From: Opisthorchis felineus
Taxonomy: Eukaryota > Platyhelminthes > Trematoda > Opisthorchiida > Opisthorchiidae
Reading direction: 5' to 3'
Assembly: GCA_004794785.1 (NCBI GenBank)
Contig: SJOL01001927.1
Location: forward strand, 65,179 to 129,178
DNA length: 64,000 nucleotides
Both the position numbers and the translations under genes were made by a program. Below are positions 22,475-35,721 of this stretch, piece after piece. The notes beneath the pieces were generated by a model. It was not told where the DNA came from. It worked only from the letters and a program-made list of their open reading frames with translations, and made no database searches. The first letter of the stretch is position 1. Every line of letters starts with the position of its first letter.

Positions 22475-24475
22475 CTTGTGCGCACTCTAACACCGCCAAA
22501 ATCGAGTAAATGACACGACTGAGCAAAGTTTCAGTTCACTAGGCCCGATGGGTGCCCACGCGAGAAGGAAGTCGATAACCCGTGGACCCGGGTCGGAGAG
22601 CGTTCGATACTGTTCGCAGTTCCTGGATGAGTGGCTGAAAGTAGATGAACAACTATCTCTCATTACTGGCAGTGGTGGGTAATCCAGGGGTAATAGTATC
22701 TAATAGAGCCGGTATAGCATTTTCATCTTCACTTACATTTCGGTGCACTTTATCATTCCATTGCTGCCAGTCCGTTTTTTGTTTCAATGAACTACAACAA
22801 CAACAACTACACACGACTCTGCCTTAACTATACCTGCGGCGGCTCGTGTCTGTCTTTTCCATTCACGTTGACCTCTACCGACTCCATTCAGGTGCGCTAC
22901 TTTCTCTTGAAAAATGTCAGCAGCTCTCTGTGAACCCTGGGATTAATCCGCCCCTAGAATGCTTCTACGCGGTTCTCCACCGAGCTGAGAACTTTCGAAA
23001 AGTTGTCCAGTAGTGCATAACTCGTAGCGTACCATTTCTCACTTGATCTGAAAAGGTGGATACCCCATGGCTTCCCCACATTAATTTTATCAAGCCGTAT
23101 TCACAACAATAGTCCATTTGGATGATGTTTGTGTGTAGCATTTTGAGCTATCACGTATTAATGAGCCGGAAGATGGTGTTCAAATTTTATAAAGAGTACT
23201 CAAGGCTGGGGGCTTTCGAGAAGGACAGGACATGCGTCCATGCTATCCCGTTGAAGCTGGGTTCGGTTCCACCACGTTGAGAGAGTTTTTCACTGGGGGA
23301 ACCGGGTCACACTTGACTGAGTCCATCTTTGCCGTAAAGTACCTAACACTGAGCATGACCTCGATGCCGGATATATTGGAGAACGGAGCAGCAGACCCCG
23401 TTGAAACCATTCGCGGAAGGCTGTCGTTTCTGGGGCGTCAGTTAAATACTCAGATTGTTGGTGGTCTATTCACGATTTCTGACCTCCTAAACTCAACTCC
23501 GTCCTGGCTATCTCACAATGCTCGCAGTTTAAGGAGTGGTAGAACACTGAGGGAAGTTATGTTGACGCAGCCTTGAGCGGACAGAAACATACCTTCGAGT
23601 TCGGTTAGATAAAGATGTCGTAACTCGGAATATTTGGCACATTACGCAATTAGAGCGCAAAATCAGCGTTCAACTCAACCTACGCAACATATAGCAAAAC
23701 TAACAGCTAGAAAATCAAGCTGCCCACCGGCGCATACCGTGACGAAGCTAACAGCTGGTCTTGGAACACTTTCGGAAAGACTTTGGGCTCTCGGGCTAAA
23801 CAGCAGTCATGGACACCAACGTTCCGGAACCAAGCATCGGGATGAGAGTATTTGATACCACCATACCTTTGGCCCAAAGACCCTAGAGTCCGAAAAACAT
23901 TGCACGCTCTTCCCCAGAGTGCCGTCACAAACTCTCAGAAGATACGGCGGCGGCGACGACCAATGCCAGACCGACAAGCCCCAGTCACATATTTTAGACA
24001 ACTGGTGGATGTCTGATTGATGTATTAATGATGTAGCCAAGATGCCATATGTCTTCGGTTCTTGACAAATCCTCTTTCCTTCGGCATTCCTATCAGCATG
24101 CCGAAAGCCACTGTATTAATTGGCATTCTTATTCACCTTTCATTCTTAGCTAAAACAAATGGGTATAAGGCATTTAAGCCCGACATTCGACAGCACATTC
24201 CCACACATGGACAGTATGTCTGCTGCTCCAGGTAGACACAAACACGATAGCATACACCTCAACTGTGTTTGCGCACCCCGATTCAGGCCACCGGCCGCCT
24301 GGCTTCAAACGGTGTTCATGCTTCATGTCCCACCATACCAGACCCTTGTCCAATCCCCGTGTCTACGAGGTTTCTTTTGGTTTTATCATCCACCGGGTTT
24401 TTGTTAAAGATTAATCTCGTGCATGCTACCAGTGCATTCCAGCACCCACTTGATTGACCATCAGAACGGCTAACA
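22475..24475. other. Upstream region of the QPRT-like gene, otherwise unassigned
   Basis: The promoter of the QPRT-like gene should lie just above 22474, but no TATA box or initiator is evident. A 114-codon plus-strand frame (23232-23576) has no known motif and no splice or composition support. A short CAA repeat occurs at about 22792-22806. Confidence 0.35.
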
Positions 24476-24479
24476 CAAT

Positions 24480-26050
24480 CCTCTCATTAGTAAGCCTCTG
24501 ATAATTTAAGGTTCCCTCGAGTGCCCCTCAAACGCCATGAAGCGAGTGCCGCAATCAGAAGCATTTCTTGCCCTAAATCACTCAGCCGCTTATTCTGTAT
24601 GCGTTGTGCCCCAAAGAGACACTTAAATACTTGTCCGTATTCCAGTGATGGCTGCCTTATCACTAATCCCGTCGCCATAATCAACTACCTGAAAGTTTTA
24701 ATTGCTAGCTGCTCCCTGCTCATTCCACCGAAACTTTTATGCACAACATCTATAGCAAATTCGACAGCTTCTGACGGTTGGAGTAACCAACTGTCTCTCA
24801 ACTGACGTTTCCGCGCTTCTTCATAGAGTTGAAGGCTCGTTCGTGCCGGGGGCCAACGGCCTGCCATTCTGTGTTCTGAGAAATAGTGGTCAATGTGTCA
24901 AAATCCTTGCCCTGAATCGCCCTATCCACCCCCTCAACACTGGAGTCATCCCCTTCCAGCGGAAACAATCTGCAGTCTGCCATAATCACAAATCCGGCTC
25001 CAGCCCAACTACTTCCAGCATAACCTTCATTAATGATAGCCCTGGATTTTCCGGTCAAAGGCTTACTATCCGATTGTCTCCTAAGTACAGAGACCATAAA
25101 TGACCAACAGCACGGAATTCCGACTCAAGGACTCAGCAATGGCCCGCATCTTTACTTCTCTGAGAAAATCAGAACAACTTGAGTCCACTCATATCCCTAA
25201 AGCCTTAGACGAAACCTTCCATGCATCTCCGCTTCAGAAACGTAGTTTTGTTGGCACCGTTGGATTCTTACGTCAATAGTTCCATTCCAACCTATCTGAC
25301 AGAACCAATATAACACGGGTTGGTGGCACTCAGTTATCTCCACCGTCGTTTATTAGTGGAGTCATTCAACGGAGCATACTAGGCCCTATTATCCCGATAC
25401 TCTATGTCAACGAGGTCCTCGGTTGTTTCCGCGTTTCCTGCCGACCCCTTTCTCCTTGCGGACGACATAAACGTCGCCTGCCGATTCCCAAATTTACCAA
25501 AACTCTTACCATGCCAGAAAGACCTTCACCTGATGAATAGCCGGTCAGATGGCTCTGGTCTGATTTTCTCTTTTGCCGAAACCCAATAACTTGCTTCATG
25601 CTGAAGACTTCAAACGTAATTGCAACCCCGTCAAGCATTTCACAGAGCTCAAAGTCCTGGGTCTCAGAAGCTGTTACATCTTGAGCTATTCTCATTTAGT
25701 TCAGTTCCAGGTCGCCCGCGCACGCAGGCTCCGCATTCCAAGATTGTGCTCTTTCTTTCTCGGGGACGCCAAATCGCAATTGTTAATAAGTAGGCACGAA
25801 CACGTACGGAGTACTGTCCTGCATTCCATTCTCGGATTGACGGAGTGAAACACGCGATCGAGGCTTTCGCCAAATGTTCCATGGTCGCTTTTGTCCATGT
25901 CGTCCACCGGCTCCAGTTCTCCTGAAAGCTACAAGCAAAAAGAGTGTAGCACTGCTCTTTAAGTTTTCAGCACGGGGTAGAAAGCCTGCCAGAATGAGGA
26001 TTCGTATAAAAAAGTACTCCGAACCGGTTACCAGATGAAGCGTGAACAAC
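24480..26050 (+). pseudogene. CR1/Jockey-like LINE, decayed copy (plus strand)
   Basis: Frames broken by stops and shifts follow ORF2 of a CR1/Jockey-like non-LTR element in order. Pre-RT sequence: CPKSLSRLFCMRCAPKRH and SSDGCLITNP (24570-24670). RT steps: LSDRTNITRVGGTQLS then SGVIQRSILGPIIPILYVNE (25290-25410), where intact elements read SGV.QGS.LGP..F..Y.ND. The catalytic region is FPADPFLLADDINVACRF near 25435. After the RT: KVLGLRSCYILSYSHLVQFQ and RARRLRIPRLCSFFLG (25640-25770), then SILGLTE and NTRSR near 25835. The part between about 24800 and 25230 is poorly preserved. The LADD box is recognisable, but no long frame survives. Confidence 0.75.
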
Positions 26051-29000
26051 CGTCGGAGGGAGGTTAATCCACGGAACTAATAAAGGTGTGCGCTCTGAGC
26101 TTGAAAATCTTACCATGTCCCCACCATGAGTTAGTTGGGTTAACAATAAGGTATCCGTTGGCCAGAATTCGTTCAAAAAGGGCGTGACTATTAGGTCTTA
26201 TCGAAAGTGACGGTACTGCAGTGTAAAGGGGTCAAGCACCACGAGACGCGTTTCATAGTCCACGGATTTGGGGCCGTGGCTGCCCGTTGGACAAGCTCAA
26301 TGTGGGTAACATCTATCTTGCATACTGACTAGACAACTTGGTTGGCATGTTCAAAAACGGTCTGACGCAGGCCCTATAGAGTATTTGGAACTCTGTGCAA
26401 ATAACACAGACGAAGGTGCACCGAATAATTCGCAGAACGACGAATGCCTTTTGAGCCGATTTTTTGTGATGAAGTCAGAAGGACACGGTTGAAGGGAGCC
26501 AGATTCCTAAATGCTTTCTCGTGTTTATCCTCGTAATATCTTTGGTCCATTCTCCAGGCCCACGACAAAAGCTTTCTTTGAATCTCATCCGAACGCTATA
26601 TGGGTGCACTTTTCGACATTCGGAGGAAACAGATAGCCCAGCGACATTTTTTTGCGGAGTCCACATCCATTTGGAGGGCGCTGGCATGGAAACTCCTCGA
26701 TCGCAAGTCGTCCGCAAAAAGTATCTGTTTGAGTACGATCAACGAATAGCGCAATGTGAGAACGAGAGCACAAATCCCAAGCTGTGGCGCAAGCCCCACC
26801 ATTGTTGGCGATAAGAAGAAGAGAAAAAGACCGGATCTTCGGCGGAGAGATTATACTGCCTCAACCAAAGGCAAAGTACAGCGGCAGCGTTTTTTTAACG
26901 ACTGAACGGACGGTAAATTCGTTAGCACACAAAAAGTGGAACTGGCCCACGGGAAAGAAGGGCGGGCCCTCTGAAATAATATGCAACATGGCTGAAAGGA
27001 CGTGAAAATTAAAAATTCAAATTTTCAGGAATTAAACATCGCAATAACGCGACGAAAAAACTGTTTTTTAGACACCCATATCTTCAACATGGACATGGAC
27101 TTGAAATCACATCTGGAAGCTCATTGACTTAGATCAGAAACAAGAAGTTACAAAACGGAGCCTCGAGGACCTGTAATGGAGACCGGTGCCGCAGAACTAA
27201 AGTCGGACCTGCTTTCAATCTGACTGTTCTGAGTGGTGGGAAAGCCCTAATCCAGCGTGGTATTTCTCTTTGTATCCCATAAGACTCAAGCTTGTGGAAC
27301 GGGGAAGTGAAACTCGATCGAGTACTCTTGAGTAGTCCAAAAATGTGTCATCCGCTTCGAGTCCTATGCCTTTGGCTTGGGTTAACCCGCTCATAAATAA
27401 GAGCATGTTCTCTACGCAAGAACGGTTGGGAGGTGTCCGTGTTGCCTTGGAGATATTAAGCTGTTGGTAGTGGGATGATTTGAGATGGCCTGCTGCAGAA
27501 CGCGTTCCGTTAACCTGCGAAGCACGCTGGTGAGACCAATAGTCCTTTACCTGCCGGGCGACAAGCGATCACCTGTCTTGTATATTGACAATTGAGTCTT
27601 TCCGAAAAGAGGGAAGGTTGCCTTCGTCGAGCGACTGATGAAATCCCGGGTCGAAACGCTTTACCAGTTGGAGCGACATTTCCTTCAGGATCCTTGGATG
27701 AACCTCGTCTGGCCCAAACGGTCTGAAGGGGTTTGGCTTGTGCAAGAGTTGACGAACATCTTCTTCCGTGAAGATCAAGTTGGTTAGAGGTTATCCGTAG
27801 TTACACCTTGCAGAGATTGAATGCGATGAGGTCGCTTGGGCATAATGCAGATCCGCATACCATTCTTTCAAAGATACGTACACCACTATTAAATCCCTCG
27901 TGGAATCTCTGTTTCTGTCCCCCAGGAAAAAACGTTTGGCATGTTCTTCGGTGGTGTCTCATGCACTTAAAAATGGTACCTTTTGGTTTTCCCGGGAGAG
28001 GTCTAGTATTGTGGTTTATTTTTGCACGTTCTATTGGAGGATTTCTGATTTGCTGCTGCTCCGCATCTTACGAAATGCCAGCTCATCTTCTATGTCCCAT
28101 GTAGCAGAATAGTTTGGGCCACGTTTCCAGAAGACAGCGAATCCTTTTAGGTAGCTTTCGGTGAGTTCGATCTCGCGCCGGTTGCTTTGGGATAAAATCC
28201 GGATCAGCTCCGTGAATTTTTTGGAAATTTGTCTTATATGTCTCTCCCATCGAAGCAGTTTCCAGTTTAAGCTTGTGGAAGTTTCGAGTCCACGTTTGAG
28301 GTTTCGGGTTCCTGCCTGGTAGCGGATGAAATAGAAAGTGGGCACGCAGGGCTCACTATATCCCAGTGGGTCCTTAGTAAACACTTGGTCAACGCAGTGT
28401 TTTTCGTTCGTGATAACCAGACTTGACAATGATGGCAGTTTGTCCGCGTCGGATCGGGTTGGTGCGACGACGTGTTAAGTCGAGTGTCTTGTTGAACGAC
28501 CTCGGCCAGCGCCCATGCAAAACGTTCACAAAAGCCGCTGCTCTGGAGGCCCTTTCGGGAGGGCTTAGGAATGTTAATAATACCTGCCAGCAAGGGGTGA
28601 ATGAAAGGGTAGCTGAAGCAGAGTCGCTAACAATTGTTTTATGAGGAACTGGACATCCTTTGGTGGACTCGATGGCGATGGTAGACCACACCGAGAAAAA
28701 GAGAATCTGTCCCACGCAGAGGGATTTGAATCCAGATTGCTTCACAAAAGGGTGCGGCCTTGGCGTCTGGGAGGACAATCGAGATGTACAGGGCCGCATA
28801 TATATAGAGCGACTACCATGCCTTCACACGTTTTGAGTGAACTCGGAAGTGGAGTAGCCGTATATCGAGATCTCTGCCTCAAGGATGTGTGGTGTGAGCC
28901 AGATTTTTGTAAGCGCGATTTGTGTGGTTGTGCAAGGAGAGTTGGCTGCTGATTACCGCGAAGTTAGTTAAAAAGACTGAGCCAGTTTGTAGACAACCAT

Positions 29001-29700
29001 TTCAACAATACCTCTGCTGCGTCCAAAGATTGGGAGCGGAAAGGTGTGCCACCAGAGTGGTTAGCAGATTTAAGCGTTATAAGCCGAGTTGATTCCAAGT
29101 GTTCGAATGGACCCCTGTAGTGCAATTGTCGGCTTCCTAACTTGGCGCCTTCGAAGTATGTTGTTCAACTGCATGGGGTACTCCCCCAGTGTGTCCGGTT
29201 TACCAGGGCTCTCTGTCTTTGGAGGACGTGGCTTTTTCCGCTCGTTTTAGTGGCTGCTGCTTGCAGCTTGTGAAATAGGAACTTTTGCACGCCTGTAGTC
29301 TCCGTTTTTAGAGGTTTCGCGGTGAACACGCGTCCGTTTATTTCATTGGGGTTTCGGAAGGGGTTTGGCCGGCAAAATGAGTTTGTTTGGCTCTGTCGGT
29401 TTGCGTGTGCGTTTAATGGCACAAGCAAGGGGTGTTCCAATTAGTGACAATCCCAAGAGGCTCCGTTTTGTAGAGGATCGCACCTTGAACCCAACAAGCG
29501 GCTTTTTGGTTGGGAAAAGGCTTACGTCGCTTGTCCGACCGCGGTCGATTTCTCTAATTTTTTGGACTCTCAGATCGTCCGGGATCACCGTGGCCAAATT
29601 GGCGTACAATGTATTCTCCGACACACTGTTGATAGGTTTGTGAATTTGGACCTTGGGATCATGTGTGACAAAAGTGTCCACAATCAGACAGGCCACATTT
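26050..29700 (-). pseudogene. CR1-like LINE, decayed near full-length copy (minus strand)
   Basis: Read on the minus strand from high to low coordinates. A possible ORF1 end lies at 29696-29343 (basic, no motif). Endonuclease-region frames run 28800-28390. The step DPLGYSEPCV near 28365 corresponds to the endonuclease end DPLG.SDH. A basic linker follows (28300-28030). The RT start is FTEEDVRQLLHKPNPFRPFG and PDEVHPRILKEMSLQL (27776-27660), then MLLFMSGLTQAKGIGLEADD (27406). Next is SALQMDVDSAKK with LGYLFPPNVEKCTHIAFG (26690-26590). The post-RT end is YETRLVVLDPFTLQYRHFR near 26230 and a terminal frame to about 25970. Many stops and shifts are present; the central RT boxes are lost. Confidence 0.75.
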
Positions 29701-29807
29701 GACGAAAAAAATTTGTGAGAAGGTAGTTAAACACTTTTCATCTGGGACACAAGGTAGTTGATCGATACTGTTTAAACAAGGCAATAAGACAGCTCTCCTT
29801 TTGCTTA

Positions 29808-30165
29808 TGCCAGCTACCTTCAAATTCTAATGATCTGGTCTTGCTTCAGCTTGACATTTTCCCCAAAAGAAAAAAAGCGGTAGTAACTGTGCTTCCCTGC
29901 CCGTGTCTATTAGGGGCGACCACGTCTACATAGAGTAATACCCACTGTTTATGAAACTGTTCATTTTCCGCGCAATCTCCTGTACCCACAAATTTCGCCA
30001 GTTATGCAATTTATTCTAACTGCAACAATACGATCATGCCTGGCGGTACGCCACCCACCAGTTGGGAACAAATCCACACTGGACAGCGGGTGCCTCGCAT
30101 GCTGTATTTACTAGAAAACGCGCTCAACTGGCTAGCTCCTTCGGATTCCTCGACTTTCCGTTTGT
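29808..30165 (+). repeat. Left arm of a 358-bp inverted repeat
   Basis: It is the reverse complement of 35364-35721 with only a handful of mismatches by eye (for example CCAGTTATGC against CCGGTCATGC). It starts GCCAGCTACC and ends CTTTCCGTTTGT. It contains an R1-type 3' end (CATGCCTGGCGGTACGCCAC, then ACCAGTTGGGAACAAA) plus about 90 bases beyond that end, so the whole block was copied, not just a retroelement. Confidence 0.9.
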
Positions 30166-33100
30166 TATTATTAGATTAGGGACTCAAAATGGAAAGCATC
30201 AAAAAGAACTGTTAGGTGGTACTGTGTTATAAGTTGAACTGTGTCCCGAAATTGGAGGCAGCTAATAGTGATTACAGTTTCTAGCTACTGTAGTTGGGCG
30301 ACACTGTCAGATTTCAAAAGCGACGATCGACATTGAGGTGAGGACAGTATGGAATAGTGGTATGCTGTCAGTGGAAAACAGTGTGGCCATGTGAATATGA
30401 GTGACGTTCATTAGCCGAATAATGAACCACCAGAGTCATAGCCAGTTACATAATGGTCCATGGAGCTAGGTGAGAAGGGCATGGGGGCTAGCAGGCGGTC
30501 CCCAAAATTGCGACTGAAACGTAAGTGCCTTCGAATATAGTTTGTGTTTCCAAGCGGTTTTCTGGCAGGCATCTGAGGAGGTGGGTTTTTCACTCCTTCG
30601 AGCATTTCAGGGCAAGAAAGGGTTTATGATGCCATTAAAGAGAGTTTTTCGGACGGCTCAGTAGCGCCCATTCAACAATGTTTGAGGGAGCTGCAGAGGA
30701 AGACAAGCAACCAGTTAGGGGCTACGGTGAATAGTAGCATACAGACTAGTGATGTGGATGGCTTTCTGATATTACGTACTGGGCAGAAAGTGGCGCTAAC
30801 CGATCTCATAATTTGAGTGAATTTAGAGGAATTAGTAGTCCATAGCATGAAGAGAAAACAACGTGAGGTGCATCGTCGCGTTGCTTATTTGGATGATGCG
30901 GTGGCCCCAGCATGACGCACTGATAGCCTAAGATGGAGGGCACAGGTTTCACGAAACGAACTGCCTCAGGCGAGTTACCCACTGCACTTAGGAAGTCTCG
31001 GATTACTTTGAAATGAGACAGCATTTTTACTCTATAATTGATGTTCTGGATTCACAGGAGGCTTTCCCAGGATGTTTGCTACAACCGGGACAAGTTTAAG
31101 TTAGTTGCACAGGCGCTTGAAAAAAACTGATTTCATTTTCATTTTTTGTATATATTGTTGATGTTACTGATGGGTTCAGTGGCCAGCCAATCATTCTAAA
31201 TAGGAAGTTTTCAACATCGCATTCAATGGAGTTTGAAACTAAGAGAATGTGGGTAAAAGCAGTAGTTGCATGCGAAGTTAGGTTAAGTGGGCGAGGGTCC
31301 AAGTAAATCAGGGTGTACTAAACCCCGGAGGTAGATGAGTGAATGGGAAGTAGGAGGCAGGTTTGAACCCACGGCAGAAGGTGGAGTATGAAGCTCAGCA
31401 TGCGGTAGGGCAGGTCTCCGGGAGGAGACATGCCGTTGAAGGGGGGTGTCAAACGTGTAATCGTTCGCATCGTCAGAGCCATTGGGCACGGAAGGATGGG
31501 ATATGGTACGGAAAGAGTTAGGGGATGCTTGGGGACGGGTAGTGGCCGAGAATTTAGCCAGGTGGGACGGACATGGATAGAAAGGCAAGGTTAGTTGAAG
31601 GGATGGGTGGCTGGGAGTCATGGTCCACCGACAGCTCAGAAGTAAGAGGGGCGTTATGGCATTGTGGCATGTATGCTACTTGGATGTGGGTTAAGTGATA
31701 TCTATTCCTGTGGCGACGAAACGAAGCAGTCCCCAGTTAGTTCACCATAATCAGAGACAGTTAGATTGTATCAGAAGCGGCTGTCATGGTCGCCTATGTA
31801 TTCGGATAGTTTAGACATGATGGTGGAAGTGAGGATGGATGGCAATACGTCAGCATGGACAGTGGGTTAGGTGGGGCTAAAAACCCATATGGCAGATATG
31901 GAAAGGAGCCTTAGAGTAACCTCAGATAGCGAGCGCCTTTCAACTTTTTGGGCGTGCTGCAATGTGGAAGCGTTTTTCGGCTAGGCCAGAGTAGTGAAGT
32001 TCACAAAAGAGTCAGTCTATAAATGCAAGCATGGGAGCGGATAAGCGATGTCCGCGAACGGAGCCCCTAGTTCCTGTGAGCGCTGCTGCGTTGGACCACG
32101 GGATAGTTCCCAGTAAGTTGAGGACGACAGAGCTGTAGTTTTTACTACGCTACAGGGTATCGGTATCGGGAAGCAGAAGTGGAGGGAAGTTAGGATTCAG
32201 TGCTCTAAAGAAGCGGATTTGACACCAAGTACCGGCCAACTAACCAGATCTGTACAGCTACATCCGTGGGTAAAAGTTCGCAGACGCATGAGGTCCTTGA
32301 ATCCTAAGGGTCGCTTCTACATCACCTGATCTTACGACTGCCTTGTATGCAGCCCTATTAGCCATAAATTTTGCTTCGTCCAATAATGCGTATAATCACG
32401 AAATCTCGACATCGCAACATCAGTGTACACATGGCTTCTTGATCGACGACGGGGTTAATCGAGCAAGTAGCGTGTTTGTCCTTCTAACAGTTAGGTGTCT
32501 GAACACTTTTGCCAAAAATATAACGGAGATTAAGCCGAATATGCACTTTTCATTTCAGATTGGTCGTCGAGTGCATGTGGTTTGCGGAAAAAGAAATGGA
32601 GAAACTACCCAATACGGTTGTCCCAGTGCATTAAGTAAATGAAAAAGTGTTTCGCCCATGGCGTTATTTAATTTTGTGGAGCGGGCATGGCAAGGCGACA
32701 ACACATCCTGTTATGATGATGAAGAGCCATCATTGGCCATTGCGTCCGGCTATCGTGCATGGTTAAGGCCTCATAACAAGCCGCGCGCTTGGGTACGGTC
32801 CTAGTAGATGGAGGCGGCCAAGTTGAAGTCCAATTTCCAGCACGCTTATTCTAAACCTTGCATTTGTATCCCGAGATGACACAGATTTTGTCTGATTCTT
32901 TACGGAGTGAATGCTTTCCAGGTCCGCGTTTTCATTTAGTGTCATGGGGTTCAAATCTTATCCACAAAGACTGCTCTTACGACAGCCTTCTATACACGTC
33001 TCTTTCGCTCCAACTTTGCTTGCGTCCAATTGTACGCCATTGAATCCGGATGTGACCACTGTATCGTCCATTACTTTGACATTTGAAATTCCCCACGTTT

Positions 33101-35363
33101 CTTGTCCCTACTTGTAACTCCCGCCCCATTTTGTGTCTAGTGCGTCTATATGAACTGACGTTTGTTTGTCCTTACCACTTCACCCATTTGGCCTTGAGGT
33201 CATTCAGCCATTTGTGGCCGACCTTACGCACGTATGACTGTCTCACGTGGGAGCCTGCTTGCTCATTTGTTTCGTAATTTTGTAGTCCAAGTGGACCGTT
33301 TGTTGTTGACGAGTATCTACTGTCGGGGTTTGTACATTTTGTGAATTGATGTCTTACGTTAATAGTACCGTATAGAAACCCAGCTCCGACTTTGTTTTGC
33401 CTTCTCGGAGGTTCTGGAATTACGCGTCACTCGAAGATACAGTTTGCTCGTTACGACCACAGTGCAGGCGCCGATTTTTCATTCTCGACAACGGCAGTTA
33501 TCAGACACTGTGTAAGTTAGCATATCAAACTATCAAATTATGATGTTTTGATGCTGTTATCGAAGATATACACCGGATGTAATTGACTATACATTTTTCA
33601 TTTCAGGTTACCTGTTTAATGAAGGTGGTTTTCGGAAAACCAGAGCTCCAATGGCTATCCACTAAGTTTGTGCCAGTGCATCTATTACACAAAAACAGTA
33701 AGTCGCTATCGGTGATCTTGTAATCTTCAAGCGTGGGCATGTCAGGCGGACACCGCTTTTGGGTACGAGGGATGCCGTACAGTTATGTGTATAGAGGGAA
33801 GTCTCTAGCCGTTGGAATAGGATATTATGAATATTTGAGGCCTCAGTCAGCGTTGCACATAAGCGCGGGCCTTGGAATTACGATAAGTAGTTAAGGTGAG
33901 AGAATACGACTAAGGCTATGGTGACGAAGAATAGCATCTGGCCATCGCATCAGGATATCACGCATAGCAAAGGCCTCATAACTAGTGGCATGCTGAGTAT
34001 GGGCCCGGCGAAAACGTGCGGTTATCACGATAAACAAGGATTCTTGACCTTATTTTTCGGCAATGACGTTGCACTTTATGACGTATTCCGGCTAAGTAAC
34101 GTCATGCTTCCAAATGGGAAAGATATTTCATCGGGATGTTGGTAACCCACATGCAGATATCTGAAAACAGTGAATTATCTCCTGGGATGCTGGGCACATC
34201 CGAGAATAGGGATCAACTGCAGAGGTGCATAATCGCACCAATACTTTATGATTCACTGGTTTGTCTTCGAGTATTATAATGAACGCAGGGCGAGCTTCTC
34301 AAAAAAGTTTCGCAACGAAGCTCGCTGAACAAGCCCATCTAATTTGTTATGTATGACGGGTTATCCAACTATCTACCTGGACGGAATTTGCACGAGATAT
34401 TCTGCAGACGTTATTTTTTCTTTAAAGGGCACTGTGTAACGTTTACTTTGCTTCATCTCGTAAGCCGGTAATCACGTGCGACTCAGTGGTGGTCGGTGAC
34501 CTTGAAATTTTGCTCAACTAAACAAAATTGTCTGAAAAACGTATAACCGAAACGTGCAGTGCGATTAAACCAACTCCCTACAAAATTCGAAAATTCGAAT
34601 ACCCATAGCTCCCGCGATATTAATTTCGGTTTGCCGATAGTGAGCGGCCTGTCCTATGGTTTCAGAAGTAGCTTCACACAGGTATGTCAGGCGTCCCAGA
34701 GGATTAGCTTTCGGCCCTTTTCTGGCTGTTATCAGTGTCGGCAACCCTTCTGCGGCTCTGCTATTTGCTTGCTATTCGTTGAAGACCAAAATGTTTAAAA
34801 TGTTCATGGCTCGTACAGTTCGCAAGTGGATGGAAGCAATTTAGACTACTGGTCAGAGGACTGAGGCCTGTGAAGCGATGAGCCTTCGAATAAACTCGAC
34901 GCTAACCTGAGGCACTTGTCTTACAAAAGAGGTGACAATTTCAGCGTTTAAATCACCGTGGAACTTTCGTGACGCGCCTTGGAGGCACAATGTGTTTTTT
35001 GCAAAACTTTTACGAGTGGAATAAAACTTTTCAAGCCGAAATGTTGCATTTCGTTGCACGTGTGCTCATATCAAAAATCGCCTTGATCTACCGTCATTTT
35101 TCCTCGGTCTGTTTTTATTGCTATCCTTTCTAAATTTGTCGCGCGCATTTGGCTTTAAACTTGCTGTGCCATAGCTTCAGAAGTGGCTTCACACCCGTTT
35201 TTTGAGACACTGGAGGCTGCATCATTTTTATCCATCAAGCCGTTTGAGAAGGCGTTAAATAAACTCATGAAGGATAACTACGTGGTAGTTGTGCGTTCAC
35301 CCAGGAATTGAAACACCAACGTTATTTTGCGTTACAAGTGGGTGTACAACAAATGCAGAAGTG
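30166..35363. other. 5.2-kb spacer between inverted-repeat arms; no gene called
   Basis: The left part (30.4-32.2 kb) is G/A-rich on the plus strand. Its best frame (minus, 31621-31283) is Pro/Ser-rich without motifs. Segments near 32540-32640 and 33590-33700 are similar (both contain TTTTCATTTCAG and a downstream CCAGTGCAT). A segment near 34480 (GGTGACCTTGAAATTTTGCT) resembles one near 43640. These suggest old unnamed repeats. I see no supported exon. Confidence 0.35.
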
Positions 35364-35721
35364 ACAAACGGAAAGTCGAGGAATCCGAAGGAGCTAGCCA
35401 GTTGAGCGCGTTTTCTAATGAAAGCAGCATGCGAGGCACCCGCTGTCCAGTGTGGATTTGTTCCCAACTGGTGGGTGGCGTACCGCCAGGCATGATCGTA
35501 TTGTTGCAGTTAGAATAAATTGCATGACCGGCGAAATTTGTGGGTACAGGAGATTGCGCGGAAAATGAACAGTTTCATAAACAGTGGGTATTACTCTATG
35601 TAGACGTGGTCGCCCCTAATAGACACGGGCAGGGAAGCACAGTTACTACCGCTTTTTTTCTTTTGGGGAAAATGTCAAGCTGAAGCAAGACCAGATCATT
35701 AGAATTTGAAGGTAGCTGGCA
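35364..35721 (-). repeat. Right arm of the 358-bp inverted repeat
   Basis: Counterpart of 29808-30165. On this side the R1 element continues inward past 35721 to about 36.48 kb, so this arm is probably the source and the left arm the derived copy. Confidence 0.9.

Noticed and set aside
31283..31621. 112-codon Pro/Ser-rich minus-strand ORF
   Set aside because: Composition follows the strand's pyrimidine bias. No splice sites, motif or homologous copy were seen.
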